Source of the DNA: Allobranchiibius sp. CTAmp26 | GTDB taxonomy: Bacteria; Actinomycetota; Actinomycetes; Actinomycetales; Dermatophilaceae | Reading direction: 5' to 3' | NCBI RefSeq assembly: GCF_017565405.1 | Contig: NZ_JAGEKR010000002.1 | Location: 25,025-89,024, forward strand | DNA length: 64,000 nt | Shown: positions 1-8,291 of the stretch, one piece after another | Position numbering within the stretch: the stretch's first letter is position 1 | Layout of the letters: the number at the start of each line of letters is the position of its first letter | The notes under the pieces: generated by a model | Told to the model about the DNA's origin: nothing | The model's database searches: none | Seen by the model: only the letters and a program-made list of their open reading frames with translations | Translations under genes and position numbers: made by a program

Positions 1-162
1 CGGTGGGATCGGGAGGGCGGTTTCACCGGTGAGACGGTGACCCTGGAGTCGGGCACCTGGACCGACCTGTTGAGCGGTCGGTCGTTCGACGTCGATGAAC
101 GCATCGCTGCGGCGGACCTTTTCGCCGGCACGCCCGTGTTGTTCCTGGAGAAGGTGGCCTGA
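1..162 (+). CDS. treY: Maltooligosyltrehalose synthase, C-terminal end (partial)
   Basis: Only the last 53 codons are inside the window, open in frame 1 from base 1 to the TGA at 160-162. The tail (RWDREGGF at the left edge, then TPVLFLEKVA) fits the C-terminus of TreY, which isomerises the reducing-end linkage of maltooligosaccharides to a trehalose linkage. The call rests mainly on position: the stop overlaps the ATG of treZ by one base (TGATG), the usual treY-treZ operon layout. The catalytic barrel lies outside the window, so activity cannot be judged. Confidence 0.75.
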   Translation, partial: RWDREGGFTGETVTLESGTWTDLLSGRSFDVDERIAAADLFAGTPVLFLEKVA

Positions 163-1895
163 TGCAGGGCTTCGAGGTGTGGGCACCCACGGCCGAGCGC
201 GTGGAGCTGGTGCTGGCGGACGAGACGGTGCCGATGACCCGCACCGGTGAGCGGTGGACCACCGACCGGCCCGCCGCTGCGGGGCAGCGGTACTCCTACC
301 GGGTCGACGGCGCGGGTCCCTTCCCGGACCCGCGCTCGCGGTATCAACCCGAGGGTCCGGGCGAACCGTCCGAGATCGTCGACCCGTCGACGTTCTCGTG
401 GACCGATCAGGCGTGGCTGGGAGCGTCCCTCGAGGCCGCGGTGATCTACGAGCTGCACATCGGCACCTTCACCCCCGACGGCACGCTCGACTCCGCGATC
501 GAGCAGATCGACCACCTCGTCGACCTCGGTGTGACGCTGGTGGAGTTGATGCCGGTCGCGAGCTTCCCCGGCAATCGCGGCTGGGGGTACGACGGCGTGG
601 ACCTCTACGCGGTGCACGCGGCGTACGGCGGTCCGCAGGCGTTGGCACGGTTCGTTGACGCCTGCCACGCGCGTGGCCTCGGGGTGTGTCTGGACGTCGT
701 CTACAACCACCTGGGGCCCAGCGGCAACTACCTGTCGGAGTTCGGTCCGTACTTCACCGACCGGCACCAGACGCCCTGGGGCTCTGCGGTCAACCTCGAC
801 GCCCCAGGAAGCAACGAGGTACGCCGCTTCATCATCGACAACGCGCTCATGTGGTTCCGTGACTACCACCTCGACGCTCTCCGGCTGGATGCCGTGCACG
901 CCCTGGTGGACGAACGTGCGGTGCACGTCCTGGAGCAGCTCGCCACCGAAACCGACCAGCTGGCAACGCAGTCGGGCAGACCGCTCACGCTGATCGCCGA
1001 GTCGGACCGCAACGACCCGGCCACCGTCACGGCTCGAGGCGACGGGGGAGACGGTGGCCTCGGCCTGGCCGGTCAGTGGGCCGACGACGTGCACCACACC
1101 TTGCACGTGCTGCTGACCGGGGAGTCGCAGGGCTACTACGCCGACTTCACCGACCCCGGCGCCTTCGCCAAGATCGCCCGTACGCCGTTCTTCCACGACG
1201 GCACCTGGTCCAGCTTCCGGCAGCGCGACCACGGCCGGCCCGTCGTACCCGCGTTCACCCCGGGCTGGAAATTCGTGGCGTCGCTGCAGACCCACGATCA
1301 GGTCGGCAACCGGGCCACCGGTGAACGTCTCTCGCACCTGGTGGGCCGCAGCAGGCTGGCCGCGGGGGCGACCCTGCTGCTGACGCTGCCGTACACCCCG
1401 ATGCTCTTCATGGGGGAGGAGTGGGGTGCCTCGACGAAGTGGGCGTACTTCACCGACCACCAGGAGCCCGAGTTGGCCAAGGCCGTGTCCGAGGGGCGGC
1501 GCAACGAGTTCGCCGAGCACGGGTGGGGCGATGCGGTGCCCGACCCGCAGGCCGCATCGACTGCCGAGGACTCCACGCTGCGGTGGGACGAGGTCGCGCG
1601 GCCGGATCACACCCGGTTGCTGGCCTGGTACCAGGAGCTCATCCGGTTGCGACGTGCGGTGCCCCACCTCGCCGATCCGACGCTCGGTGTGACCGACGTG
1701 CGCCGTGATGGGGACGTGCTGTCCTACCAACGTGGCGGTTATACAGTCGTCGTCAATCTGTCAGCTAATTGCGCGACCCATCCGTTCGGCGGTGACAGCG
1801 AGCTGCTCGCCTCGTGGGATGCAGAGTGCTGCGGTGGCGTGCTCACGCTCGAGCCGAACGGCTCGGCCATCTACGGACCCTCATCGAGGGAGTGA
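162..1895 (+). CDS. treZ: Malto-oligosyltrehalose trehalohydrolase
   Basis: A 577-residue GH13 enzyme that releases free trehalose from maltooligosyl-trehalose, the second step of the TreY/TreZ route from glycogen-type glucans; cytoplasmic. An N-terminal E-set/CBM48-type domain covers about 1-95 (starts QGFEVWAPTAERVEL), followed by the TIM barrel and a small C-terminal beta domain. The GH13 catalytic set is visible: nucleophile D243 in LRLDAVHAL, acid/base E280 in LIAESDRND, and D379 in LQTHDQVGN. YDGVDLYAVHAAYGG is the typical family I region. Length is normal. The ATG overlaps the treY stop, so the two are translationally coupled. No treX-like debranching gene is in view. Confidence 0.95.
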   Translation: MQGFEVWAPTAERVELVLADETVPMTRTGERWTTDRPAAAGQRYSYRVDGAGPFPDPRSRYQPEGPGEPSEIVDPSTFSWTDQAWLGASLEAAVIYELHIGTFTPDGTLDSAIEQIDHLVDLGVTLVELMPVASFPGNRGWGYDGVDLYAVHAAYGGPQALARFVDACHARGLGVCLDVVYNHLGPSGNYLSEFGPYFTDRHQTPWGSAVNLDAPGSNEVRRFIIDNALMWFRDYHLDALRLDAVHALVDERAVHVLEQLATETDQLATQSGRPLTLIAESDRNDPATVTARGDGGDGGLGLAGQWADDVHHTLHVLLTGESQGYYADFTDPGAFAKIARTPFFHDGTWSSFRQRDHGRPVVPAFTPGWKFVASLQTHDQVGNRATGERLSHLVGRSRLAAGATLLLTLPYTPMLFMGEEWGASTKWAYFTDHQEPELAKAVSEGRRNEFAEHGWGDAVPDPQAASTAEDSTLRWDEVARPDHTRLLAWYQELIRLRRAVPHLADPTLGVTDVRRDGDVLSYQRGGYTVVVNLSANCATHPFGGDSELLASWDAECCGGVLTLEPNGSAIYGPSSRE

Positions 1896-1901
1896 GACCT
1901 A

Positions 1902-2528
1902 GTGTCCGACAACGACTCTCGTCCACCACGCCGCCCGGCTCTGCGTTCGTCCGGGGAGCTGGAGGCGTACGCCGGGTCGAGTGACCCTGCCGAGCTGTCC
2001 GAGGCCGCGCACGAGACCGCGGCGGCACTGGTCGGGACCGGCCGAGCAGCGCACGATCCGCAGGTGACGGCCAAGCTCGTCAACCTGGTCGACGAGCTCG
2101 GCATCTCCACGCTCGCGGAATTGTGGGCCGACCGGCCCGCGACGAGTCTCCCCGGCGCGCTCTGGCGCCTCTACACGCTGCGCGAATGGGTACGCCGTGA
2201 CCCGGTCGGTGCCGCACGCGACTACGAGGCCGGTCGCGGGAGCGCCGAGGTCGCCCACGCCGTGGCCGGGTCGGCGGAGCCCCCGACACCCGAGGCCGTC
2301 CAGCAGCTGACCGATCAGATCCTCGCCGGCGTCTTCGAGGGCGACCTCGCGGTCGCGCTCGAGCGCGCAGCGGCGTTCTGCCGGGTCGTCTCGGTCGGTC
2401 GCGCCCACCGGGTCGACGATGCGGACAGTGCGGCGTCCACGCAGACCACTCGCGCGGCTGCGCTGCTTACCACGGCGAGCGATCTGTCCCGCTGCGCCGC
2501 GCTCTGGCGGGCCGGCAAGCTCGACTGA
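1902..2528 (+). CDS. Conserved hypothetical protein downstream of treZ
   Basis: A 208-residue soluble, acidic, mostly alpha-helical protein that I do not recognise. It starts at a GTG six bases after the treZ stop, so it is probably cotranscribed with treYZ. The sequence has no signal peptide, membrane segment or cysteine cluster. The middle (LVDELGISTLAELWADRPATSLPGALWRLYTLREWV, about residues 57-93) is the most structured-looking stretch, and a single Cys lies near residue 161. Third codon positions are strongly G/C, so it is a real gene. A link to trehalose metabolism is only suggested by position. Confidence 0.75.
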   Translation: MSDNDSRPPRRPALRSSGELEAYAGSSDPAELSEAAHETAAALVGTGRAAHDPQVTAKLVNLVDELGISTLAELWADRPATSLPGALWRLYTLREWVRRDPVGAARDYEAGRGSAEVAHAVAGSAEPPTPEAVQQLTDQILAGVFEGDLAVALERAAAFCRVVSVGRAHRVDDADSAASTQTTRAAALLTTASDLSRCAALWRAGKLD

Positions 2529-2550
2529 CGGCACGGCCGCCGTACGACGC

Positions 2551-2618
2551 TGACGGCGTTCCCGTTCGTTGACGGCGTTCGAACGCCGTCAACCGTCGCG
2601 AACGCCGTCAGGGTGCGG
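2551..2618. repeat. Quadruplet palindromic element, copy 1
   Basis: Four copies of TGACGGCGTT lie here in the order + + - - (2551-2560, 2570-2579, 2582-2591, 2601-2610). The two inner copies form a perfect 24-bp palindrome at 2569-2592 and the outer two a 10-bp inverted repeat. The same element recurs at 38984-39051 with 3 differences in 68 bp. Both copies lie between convergent genes, so a two-way terminator is plausible; a dispersed REP-like repeat is the other reading. Confidence 0.85.
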
Positions 2619-2636
2619 GTCGGTGGATCTTCCGGG

Positions 2637-3245
2637 TCAGTCGAACCGGTGGATGTCCGACGGCGGGCCCGGTCGGTCGAGGTGGATGACCTCCGGCGGG
2701 TTGCCCCACTCGTCCAGACCCAGCCGCGACATCGGTGCCAGCCCCTCGAAGGTGGGGTGGTCGCCGTCGAGGATGTCCGGATCGATGGCGAACGCCGTCA
2801 CCCGACCGATGATCAGCGTGGAGTCGCCGAGCTGGAGCATCGTGTGCATCACGCACTCGATGGACGCCGGCGACGCCGCGACCCGCTGCGGCCGCACCGT
2901 GTCGCTGTCCTCCATCGTGAGGCCGAGCTCGGCGGCCTCGTCATCCGAGGGATCGAAGCGCGCCGAACTGTTGTTGACCGCGTGCTTGAGACGCTGCGTC
3001 GCGACGTTGACCACGAACTCACGGGTGTCGCGCACGTTGCGGACAGTGTCCTTCTCGCCGACCGAGGAGAAGGCGACCATCGGCGGATCCGCGCACACCA
3101 CCGTGAAGAACGAATGCGGCGCCAGGTTGCCGACACCGTCGCCGGACACCGTCGACACCCAGGCGATGGGCCGCGGAACGACAAGCGAGTTGAGCAACGG
3201 ATAGGGCTTCACGCCATCGTCGCCGGGGCGCATCACGGTTCGCAT
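2637..3245 (-). CDS. Flavin reductase-domain protein (FMN-binding split barrel)
   Basis: A 202-residue member of the flavin reductase-like family, which binds FMN and usually reduces it with NAD(P)H or uses it in a small oxidoreductase. Family signs are PYPLLNSLVVPRPIAWVST near the N-terminus, NLAPHSFFTVVCADPPMVAF, and EFVVNVAT. The long frame continues upstream, but I start at the ATG at 3245 because a TACGGT hexamer ends 6 bases before it (leaderless pattern) and the protein then begins where the family does. The substrate is not predictable. It converges on the unknown gene at 1902 across the palindromic element. Confidence 0.8.
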   Translation of the reverse strand: MRTVMRPGDDGVKPYPLLNSLVVPRPIAWVSTVSGDGVGNLAPHSFFTVVCADPPMVAFSSVGEKDTVRNVRDTREFVVNVATQRLKHAVNNSSARFDPSDDEAAELGLTMEDSDTVRPQRVAASPASIECVMHTMLQLGDSTLIIGRVTAFAIDPDILDGDHPTFEGLAPMSRLGLDEWGNPPEVIHLDRPGPPSDIHRFD

Positions 3246-3502
3246 GCAGCCACCGTATGCGGCTGCCCTGGTGGGAGATCGGCCGGAGCCCGGATCGCTG
3301 CGCAGCGACGATCGATCGACCGAGCCCCCGGTGCGGAACATTCCGGCCGGTCGCCCCGTTAGGATCGGGTGTGCGTCGGGCCGCGGCAGCCCCGGGTCCC
3401 AAATAAAGCCGCTACGAGCGGCCACGCGCCGTGAGGCGCTCCCGGCCCGACGCGCACACTTCCTGGGCCAGCTGACCGCGTGCGTCGCTGTAGGGCGACC
3501 CG

Positions 3503-3748
3503 TCAGTCCCGGTGGTCGGTCGTCTTCAGCTTGACCTTGTGGGTGCCCTTGCAGGAGTTCTCGTGGTCCTTGGCGTCAGCCCGCGCCTTGTCCCGCGAGC
3601 GTCGCGCCCGGCCCCGCCACTCGCAGCTCTTGCAGAACCCGTAGGCGAAGCTGCCGTCGTCCTTGGTGGAACTGTCGGGCTCCGGAGCGGGCGTAGGGAC
3701 GTCGGCTGAAGCCTTCTTCCGCTTCTTCTTGTCCTTGTCCTTCGCCAC
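3503..3748 (-). CDS. Small Lys-rich protein with a possible zinc ribbon
   Basis: An 81-residue unrecognised protein. A strongly basic N-terminus (VAKDKDKKKRKKA) is followed by a Pro/Asp linker and a C-terminal module with CKSC and, 24 residues later, HENSCKG, a possible Cys2-His-Cys zinc site. No membrane segment is present. Both this GTG and another at 3763 are possible starts, and neither has a clear ribosome site. Function could involve nucleic acid, judged only from charge and the possible zinc ribbon. It stands alone on the minus strand upstream of pstB. Confidence 0.55.
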   Translation of the reverse strand: MAKDKDKKKRKKASADVPTPAPEPDSSTKDDGSFAYGFCKSCEWRGRARRSRDKARADAKDHENSCKGTHKVKLKTTDHRD

Positions 3749-3810
3749 CCGGCAATTGTGCACGCCTGCTCAAGCCGGGCTGGGTCGGGCCTCGACATTG
3801 CTGCGCACGC

Positions 3811-3878
3811 CGAGGTGGGGGTTTTGCGTCTCCGGCCAGTGCTGCAGCCCTGGCCACGGACGCAAACCGCGCACCTCG
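3811..3878. repeat. Long imperfect hairpin in a gene-free stretch (3749-4061)
   Basis: The 313 bases from 3749 to 4061 carry no gene I can support. The main structure is an inverted repeat: CGAGGTG at 3811-3817 pairs with CACCTCG at 3872-3878, TTTGCGTC at 3823-3830 with GACGCAAA at 3859-3866, and GGCCAG at 3834-3839 with CTGGCC at 3850-3855, around a short loop. It could terminate transcription in either direction. It lacks the + + - - quadruplet geometry of the elements at 2551, 38984, 44672 and 45830. Confidence 0.55.
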
Positions 3879-4061
3879 CCGTACCCCACCCTGACGCCCG
3901 GGCGCCCACTGTCGCGCACGCATGCTGCGGTGCGGAGCGGCTTCGACGGTGCACTGGTCCTGAGATGCGCAGCTGTGCCTTCTCGGCTGAGCTTCGTCGC
4001 GCTCCGCTTCGGCCGCGTGCTCGCTTCGCTCGCCCGCAACCTCCGCTGCGCGCTCCTCAGC

Positions 4062-4838
4062 TCAGCCGAAGCGACCGGAGATGTAGTCCTCCGTCGCGCT
4101 CACCTCGGGGTTGTTGAAGATCTTCTGGGTGTCGTTCATCTCGATGAGGCGGCCCGGCTTGCCGGTGGCCGCGAGGTTGAAGAACGCCGTCTTGTCCGAC
4201 ACCCGCGATGCCTGCTGCATATTGTGGGTGACGATCACGATCGTGTAGCGGTCCTTCAGCTCGGTGACCAGGTCCTCGATGGCCAGCGTCGAGATGGGGT
4301 CCAGCGCCGAGCACGGCTCGTCCATCAGCAGCACCTGCGGCTCGACCGCGATGGCCCGCGCGATGCACAGCCGCTGCTGCTGACCACCGGACAGTCCGGC
4401 GCCGGGCTTGCCGAGGCGGTCCTTGACCTCGTTCCATAGGTTCGCGCCTCGCAGCGACTGCTCGGTCTTCTCCTCCAGCAGCTTCTTGCCCTTGACGCCG
4501 TTGAGGCGCAACCCGGCGGTCACGTTGTCCCGGATCGACATGGTGGGGAACGGGTTGGGGCGCTGGAAGACCATGCCGACGGTGCGCCGTACGCCGACCG
4601 CGTCCACTCCGGGCGCGTACAGATCCTGGTCGTCCAGCCGCACGGACCCCTCGACCCGGCCGCCGGGGATGACCTCGTGCATCCGGTTCAGCGTGCGCAG
4701 GAACGTTGACTTGCCGCAGCCCGACGGTCCGATGAAGGCCGTGATGGACCGCGGCTCGATCGTCATCGTGACGTCCTCCACCGCCTTGAAGTCGCCATAG
4801 AAGACGTTGAGGTCCTTGACGTCGATTCGCTTGCCCAT
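4062..4838 (-). CDS. pstB: Phosphate ABC transporter ATP-binding protein
   Basis: The 258-residue ATPase of the high-affinity phosphate importer, on the cytoplasmic face with PstA and PstC. The Walker A motif is GPSGCGKST, followed by the Q-loop (VFQRPNPFP), the signature [16 protein letters not shown] and Walker [14 protein letters not shown]. The C-terminal [10 protein letters not shown] is characteristic of PstB. It is the last gene of the operon, 32 bases after pstA. It may also pass phosphate status to PhoU and the histidine kinase encoded at 39-41 kb, as in other bacteria. Confidence 0.97.
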   Translation of the reverse strand: MGKRIDVKDLNVFYGDFKAVEDVTMTIEPRSITAFIGPSGCGKSTFLRTLNRMHEVIPGGRVEGSVRLDDQDLYAPGVDAVGVRRTVGMVFQRPNPFPTMSIRDNVTAGLRLNGVKGKKLLEEKTEQSLRGANLWNEVKDRLGKPGAGLSGGQQQRLCIARAIAVEPQVLLMDEPCSALDPISTLAIEDLVTELKDRYTIVIVTHNMQQASRVSDKTAFFNLAATGKPGRLIEMNDTQKIFNNPEVSATEDYISGRFG

Positions 4839-4870
4839 GGGGTTGATTCAGTCGCTTTCGTCTAGACGGG

Positions 4871-5833
4871 TCAGCGCTTGACCCGGGTCAGTCGACCGAT
4901 CAGCCGGCCGAGGAGGTTGATGGCGAGGACAAGCAGGATGAGGGTCAAGGCCCCACCCCAGACGCGGTCCGCGGATATCGGGCTGCTGATGTTCCCGGAC
5001 TGGTTGTAGATCAGCGTCGGCAGGGACGCGATGCCCGCCGAGGCCGCCGGGTTGTAGGTCAGGTACTGGAAGTACGTCGTGAGGAACAGCCAGGGCGCGG
5101 TCTCGCCCAGCACGCGGGCCAGCCCGAGCAGCGCACCGGTGATGATGCCGGAGATGGCAGTGGGGAGCACGACCCGCACCACGGTCTTCCACTTCGGCAC
5201 GCCGAGGGCATACGACGCCTCACGCAACTCGTTCGGTACGAGCTTCAGCATCTCCTCGGTGGACCGGGTGACGACCGGGATCATCAGCATCGTCAACGCC
5301 AGGGCTACGCAGATCGGCACCAGTTGCTGCTGCAACGTGGTCACCCAGACGGCGAACACGAAGAGCGCGGCGACGATCGAGGGGATGCCGCTCAGGATGT
5401 CGACCATGAAGCTGACCACCCGTGCGATGCGGGCATTGGTGCGCCCGCCGCTGCGGCCGTACTCCACGAGATAGATCGCCGTCATCACGGCGATCGGGAT
5501 CGCGATCAACGAGGTGATCAGGCCGATCTCGACGGTGCCGACAATCGCGTGTCGGGCGCCGCGGATGTTGGTGTCGAAGCCGGGAGGGAGCGCCCCGGAC
5601 TGGTCCTTCTGCCACCACGTCATGGACGCGACCGAGTGCCAGCCCTTCGACACCACGATCCACAAGATCCAGACCAGCGGGATGAGGGCGATGAGGAAGG
5701 CCAGCCACACAAGGACGGTCGCCGCGTTGTTGCGCAACGCCCGCCCGCCGGAGCGACCGGTGTCGAGGTCGGGGAGGGCTTCGTCGACGGCAGGGGCCGG
5801 TGCGGCGCTGCTGCCCTGGTTCGTGGTGCTCAC
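4871..5833 (-). CDS. pstA: Phosphate ABC transporter permease PstA
   Basis: A 320-residue inner-membrane permease with about six transmembrane helices. The long hydrophobic segments begin after residue 35 (NAATVLVWLAFLIALIPLV). The EAA-type cytoplasmic loop that contacts PstB is seen as LREASYALGVPKWKTVVRVVLP. About 30 hydrophilic residues precede the first helix. The ATG overlaps the pstC stop by 4 bases, giving coupled translation. With PstC it forms the membrane pore of the phosphate importer. Confidence 0.96.
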   Translation of the reverse strand: MSTTNQGSSAAPAPAVDEALPDLDTGRSGGRALRNNAATVLVWLAFLIALIPLVWILWIVVSKGWHSVASMTWWQKDQSGALPPGFDTNIRGARHAIVGTVEIGLITSLIAIPIAVMTAIYLVEYGRSGGRTNARIARVVSFMVDILSGIPSIVAALFVFAVWVTTLQQQLVPICVALALTMLMIPVVTRSTEEMLKLVPNELREASYALGVPKWKTVVRVVLPTAISGIITGALLGLARVLGETAPWLFLTTYFQYLTYNPAASAGIASLPTLIYNQSGNISSPISADRVWGGALTLILLVLAINLLGRLIGRLTRVKR

Positions 5834-6837
5834 TCAGAGAACTCCCTACGGCGCTCGACGATCACTCGGGCGATCGCGTTGACGATGAACGTCAGGATGA
5901 ACAGCACCAGTCCGGCGGCGATGAGGGCTCCCATCGCGTCGGCGTTGTTCTGGTTCTCCGGGGCGTCGCCGGCGATCTGAGAGGCGAAGGTCGCTCCGCC
6001 GTTCATCAGGGATGCTGTGAAGCGCTGTCCGCCCGGCAGCGCCGTGAGGATGAACAGCACGGCGACGGTCTCGCCGAGAGCCCGTCCGAGACCGAGCATG
6101 GAGGCGCTGATCACTCCCGGCCGACCGAACGGGAGCACCGCGGTGCGAATCATCTCCCAGCGGGTGGCGCCCAACGCGAGAGCGCCCTCCTTGTGCGTCA
6201 CCGGGGTCTGGGCGAACACCTCGCGCGACAGCGCGGTGATGATCGGCAGGATCATCACCGCCAGTACGACGCTGACCATGAGGATCGTGGCGCCGCCCGT
6301 CACGCCTGGTACTGCCTTGAAGAGCGGGATCCAACCCAGCCAGTCCTGCAGGAAGTTCTGCACATGGGTGAACTTGGGGGCCACGACGTAGATGCCCCAG
6401 ATGCCGTAGACGATCGAGGGCACGGCGGCCAGCAGGTCGATCAGGACAGCTCCGATGCGGGAGAGCCACGCCGGTGCGTAGTGCGTGAGGAAGAGCGCGA
6501 TGCCCACGGAGAACGGCACGGCGAGCAGCAGCGCGACGACGGAGGAGACGACCGTCGTCCAGAGCAACTGGGCGATCCCGAAGCGCTGGCCCGCGGCGTT
6601 CCACTCGCGGGAGGTCAGGAAGTTGATCTGGTCCTTGCCGATGGCCGGGATCGCCTGCGCCAAGAGGAAGATCCCGACGAGCGCGACCACGACGACCACG
6701 AGGAGCCCGGCACCCATGGCCAGACCGCCGAAGACCCGATCACCCGTCGTACCGGTCGAGGCTCCAGCACCCGGATCCGGACCGTCGGACGGATCGGACA
6801 GTCCGTCGCCGACGGAGACTCCGGTGATCGATGACAT
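5830..6837 (-). CDS. pstC: Phosphate ABC transporter permease PstC
   Basis: The 335-residue second permease of the importer. A hydrophilic N-terminal tail of about 45 residues (Ser/Asp/Gly rich) precedes the first helix (GLAMGAGLLVVVVVALVG). The EAA loop reads KEGALALGATRWEMIRTAVLP. It also contains a periplasmic stretch with SREWNAAGQRFG, as in actinobacterial PstC. It is separated from pstS by 81 bases holding a strong stem-loop, and its stop overlaps the pstA start. Confidence 0.96.
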   Translation of the reverse strand: MSSITGVSVGDGLSDPSDGPDPGAGASTGTTGDRVFGGLAMGAGLLVVVVVALVGIFLLAQAIPAIGKDQINFLTSREWNAAGQRFGIAQLLWTTVVSSVVALLLAVPFSVGIALFLTHYAPAWLSRIGAVLIDLLAAVPSIVYGIWGIYVVAPKFTHVQNFLQDWLGWIPLFKAVPGVTGGATILMVSVVLAVMILPIITALSREVFAQTPVTHKEGALALGATRWEMIRTAVLPFGRPGVISASMLGLGRALGETVAVLFILTALPGGQRFTASLMNGGATFASQIAGDAPENQNNADAMGALIAAGLVLFILTFIVNAIARVIVERRREFSE

Positions 6838-6874
6838 GAGTTCCTCGGAAGGCGTGGGAGGGAGAGGGCCGGTT

Positions 6875-6911
6875 CGGGCTCCGCAAGACTCCCAGAGTCT
6901 CGCGGAGCCCG
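6875..6911 (-). terminator. Stem-loop between pstS and pstC
   Basis: A strong hairpin in the 81-base gap after pstS: CGGGCTCCGC (6875-6884) pairs with the GCGGAGCCCG ending at 6911, then AGACTC/GAGTCT closes around a 3-base loop, about 16 bp with one bulge. No U-tract follows. This position is typical of a partial terminator or mRNA-protecting element that keeps the binding protein more abundant than the permease; that role is inferred. Confidence 0.7.
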
Positions 6912-6918
6912 AGGTCGA

Positions 6919-8067
6919 TCAACTGATGGCGTTGACCGCGGTCACGACCTTGGCCTGGATGGCCGAGGGCAGCGGAGCTGACCCGACCGTGGACAGCTTG
7001 CCCTGGAACTCCGGGGAGACCAAGTAGGACAGGAACGACTTCACGCCCTTGCCGGTGGTCGCATCCGCGTACTTGCTGCAGACGATCTCATAGGTCACCA
7101 GGACGATCGGGTAGGTCCCGGCGGCCTTGGTGGCGTAGTCGAGCTTCAGCTTCAGGTCGTTGCCGGTGCCGGCGATCTTCGCGGCCTCGGCGGCCTTGCT
7201 GGCAGTCGCAGCGGTCAGCGCGACGGCGCCGCCACCGTTGTCGACCTGGGCCATCGTCAGGTTGTTGGTGATCGCGTAGGACCACTCGACGTAGGTGATC
7301 CCACCGTCGGTCGCCTTGACGGCGGAGCCGACGCCCGCGCTCTTGGGCTTGCCCTGGCCGACCTTGCCGGCCCACGCCTTGGCGTGCTTGGCGGTCCAGT
7401 CGGTCGGGTCGGTGGTGTTCATGTAGTTGGTGAAGTTGTCCGTGGTGCCCGAGGAGTCAGAGCGGAAGAACACGGAGATCTTGGTGCTCGGCAGCTTCAC
7501 ACCCTTGTTCGCGGCCGCGATCGCCGGGTCGTTCCAGGCGGTGATCTTGCCGCTGAAGATCTTGGCGATCAGGGTCGACGTCAGCGTCAGCTTGCCGACA
7601 CCCTTGAGGTTGTAGGCGACCGCGATCGGGCCGACGACCATCGGCAGGTCCCAGGCCGGGGATGCGCACGCGGCGGCGGCCTTGGCCGGCTCGCCCTTCT
7701 CGGAGTTCAGCGCGGAGTCCGAACCGGCCCAGCCGACCTGCTTGGCGAGGAATGCGGTGACGCCCTGGCCCGAGGAGGTGGGGGCGTAGTTCACCTTGGC
7801 GCCGGAGCACTTGCTGGCGAAGTCGGTGGTCGCGAGCTGCATGGCGTTGCCCTGGGCGGTCGAGCCCTGGCCGCTGAGGCTGCCGCTGAAGCAGCTGCTG
7901 TCAGCAGTCTTGGTGCCGGCCGCGACGCTCGAGCTGGAGGACGAGCCGGAGCCGGAGGCGGAGCCAGAGCCGGTCGAGCCGGTGTTGGAGGAGCTACCGC
8001 AGGCGGACAGGGCGAGGGCTGCGGCAACGGCGACACCGCTGGCGCGGCCGATGGACGTGATCTTCAC
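6919..8067 (-). CDS. pstS: Phosphate-binding lipoprotein PstS
   Basis: A 382-residue extracellular phosphate receptor anchored by a lipid. The signal peptide ends in a lipobox (LSAC, Cys 23), followed by a Gly/Ser-rich linker to about residue 50. The binding domain shows the phosphate-contacting stretches SLSGQGSTAQ, SGQGVTAFL, VGWAGSDSAL and FFRSDSSGTTDNF. The start is GTG, with GAGAGG about 9 bases upstream. It heads the pstSCAB operon and is preceded by a clear PHO box (8151-8194), so it should be induced by phosphate starvation. Confidence 0.96.
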   Translation of the reverse strand: MKITSIGRASGVAVAAALALSACGSSSNTGSTGSGSASGSGSSSSSSVAAGTKTADSSCFSGSLSGQGSTAQGNAMQLATTDFASKCSGAKVNYAPTSSGQGVTAFLAKQVGWAGSDSALNSEKGEPAKAAAACASPAWDLPMVVGPIAVAYNLKGVGKLTLTSTLIAKIFSGKITAWNDPAIAAANKGVKLPSTKISVFFRSDSSGTTDNFTNYMNTTDPTDWTAKHAKAWAGKVGQGKPKSAGVGSAVKATDGGITYVEWSYAITNNLTMAQVDNGGGAVALTAATASKAAEAAKIAGTGNDLKLKLDYATKAAGTYPIVLVTYEIVCSKYADATTGKGVKSFLSYLVSPEFQGKLSTVGSAPLPSAIQAKVVTAVNAIS

Positions 8068-8150
8068 TTCGTGGGACCTCTCGGGTCAGGCGACATAAAC
8101 ACGAACGACTGGCGGACCCGACTGGCCCGACGAGACCGCACGCTAAGGAG

Positions 8151-8194
8151 ACCGGGTGACCCGTTGGCCCCTACCGGGTGAACGCCGGGTGAAC
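8151..8194 (-). promoter_or_regulatory. PHO box upstream of pstS
   Basis: On the minus strand the units GTTCACCCGGC (8194-8184) and GTTCACCCGGT (8183-8173) are adjacent 11-bp direct repeats. A third, weaker unit, GGTCACCCGGT (8161-8151), lies exactly 22 bp further on the same phase. This is the GTTCACC direct-repeat design of actinobacterial PhoP binding sites. The likely regulator is the response regulator at 41073-41759. A TCGACA/TATATA pair 16 bp apart at 8272-8245 might be a separate promoter further upstream. Confidence 0.85.
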
Positions 8195-8291
8195 GACACC
8201 TATCAATCGGGCGGCGACGACACCGACACCGGGAGACGGTGAGGTATATAGGCGGTCAAGCGAAAGTGTCGAGCGGGAGTCGGTACGCCGG

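Noticed and set aside
2782..2800. A further copy of the TGACGGCGTT repeat inside the flavin reductase gene (GAACGCCGTCA)
   Set aside because: A single unit in a coding sequence with no partner copies nearby; chance in GC-rich DNA.
8245..8272. TCGACA-16-TATATA as the main pstS promoter
   Set aside because: It lies upstream of the PHO box with the activator site downstream of its start, an unlikely layout; I keep it only as a possible second promoter.
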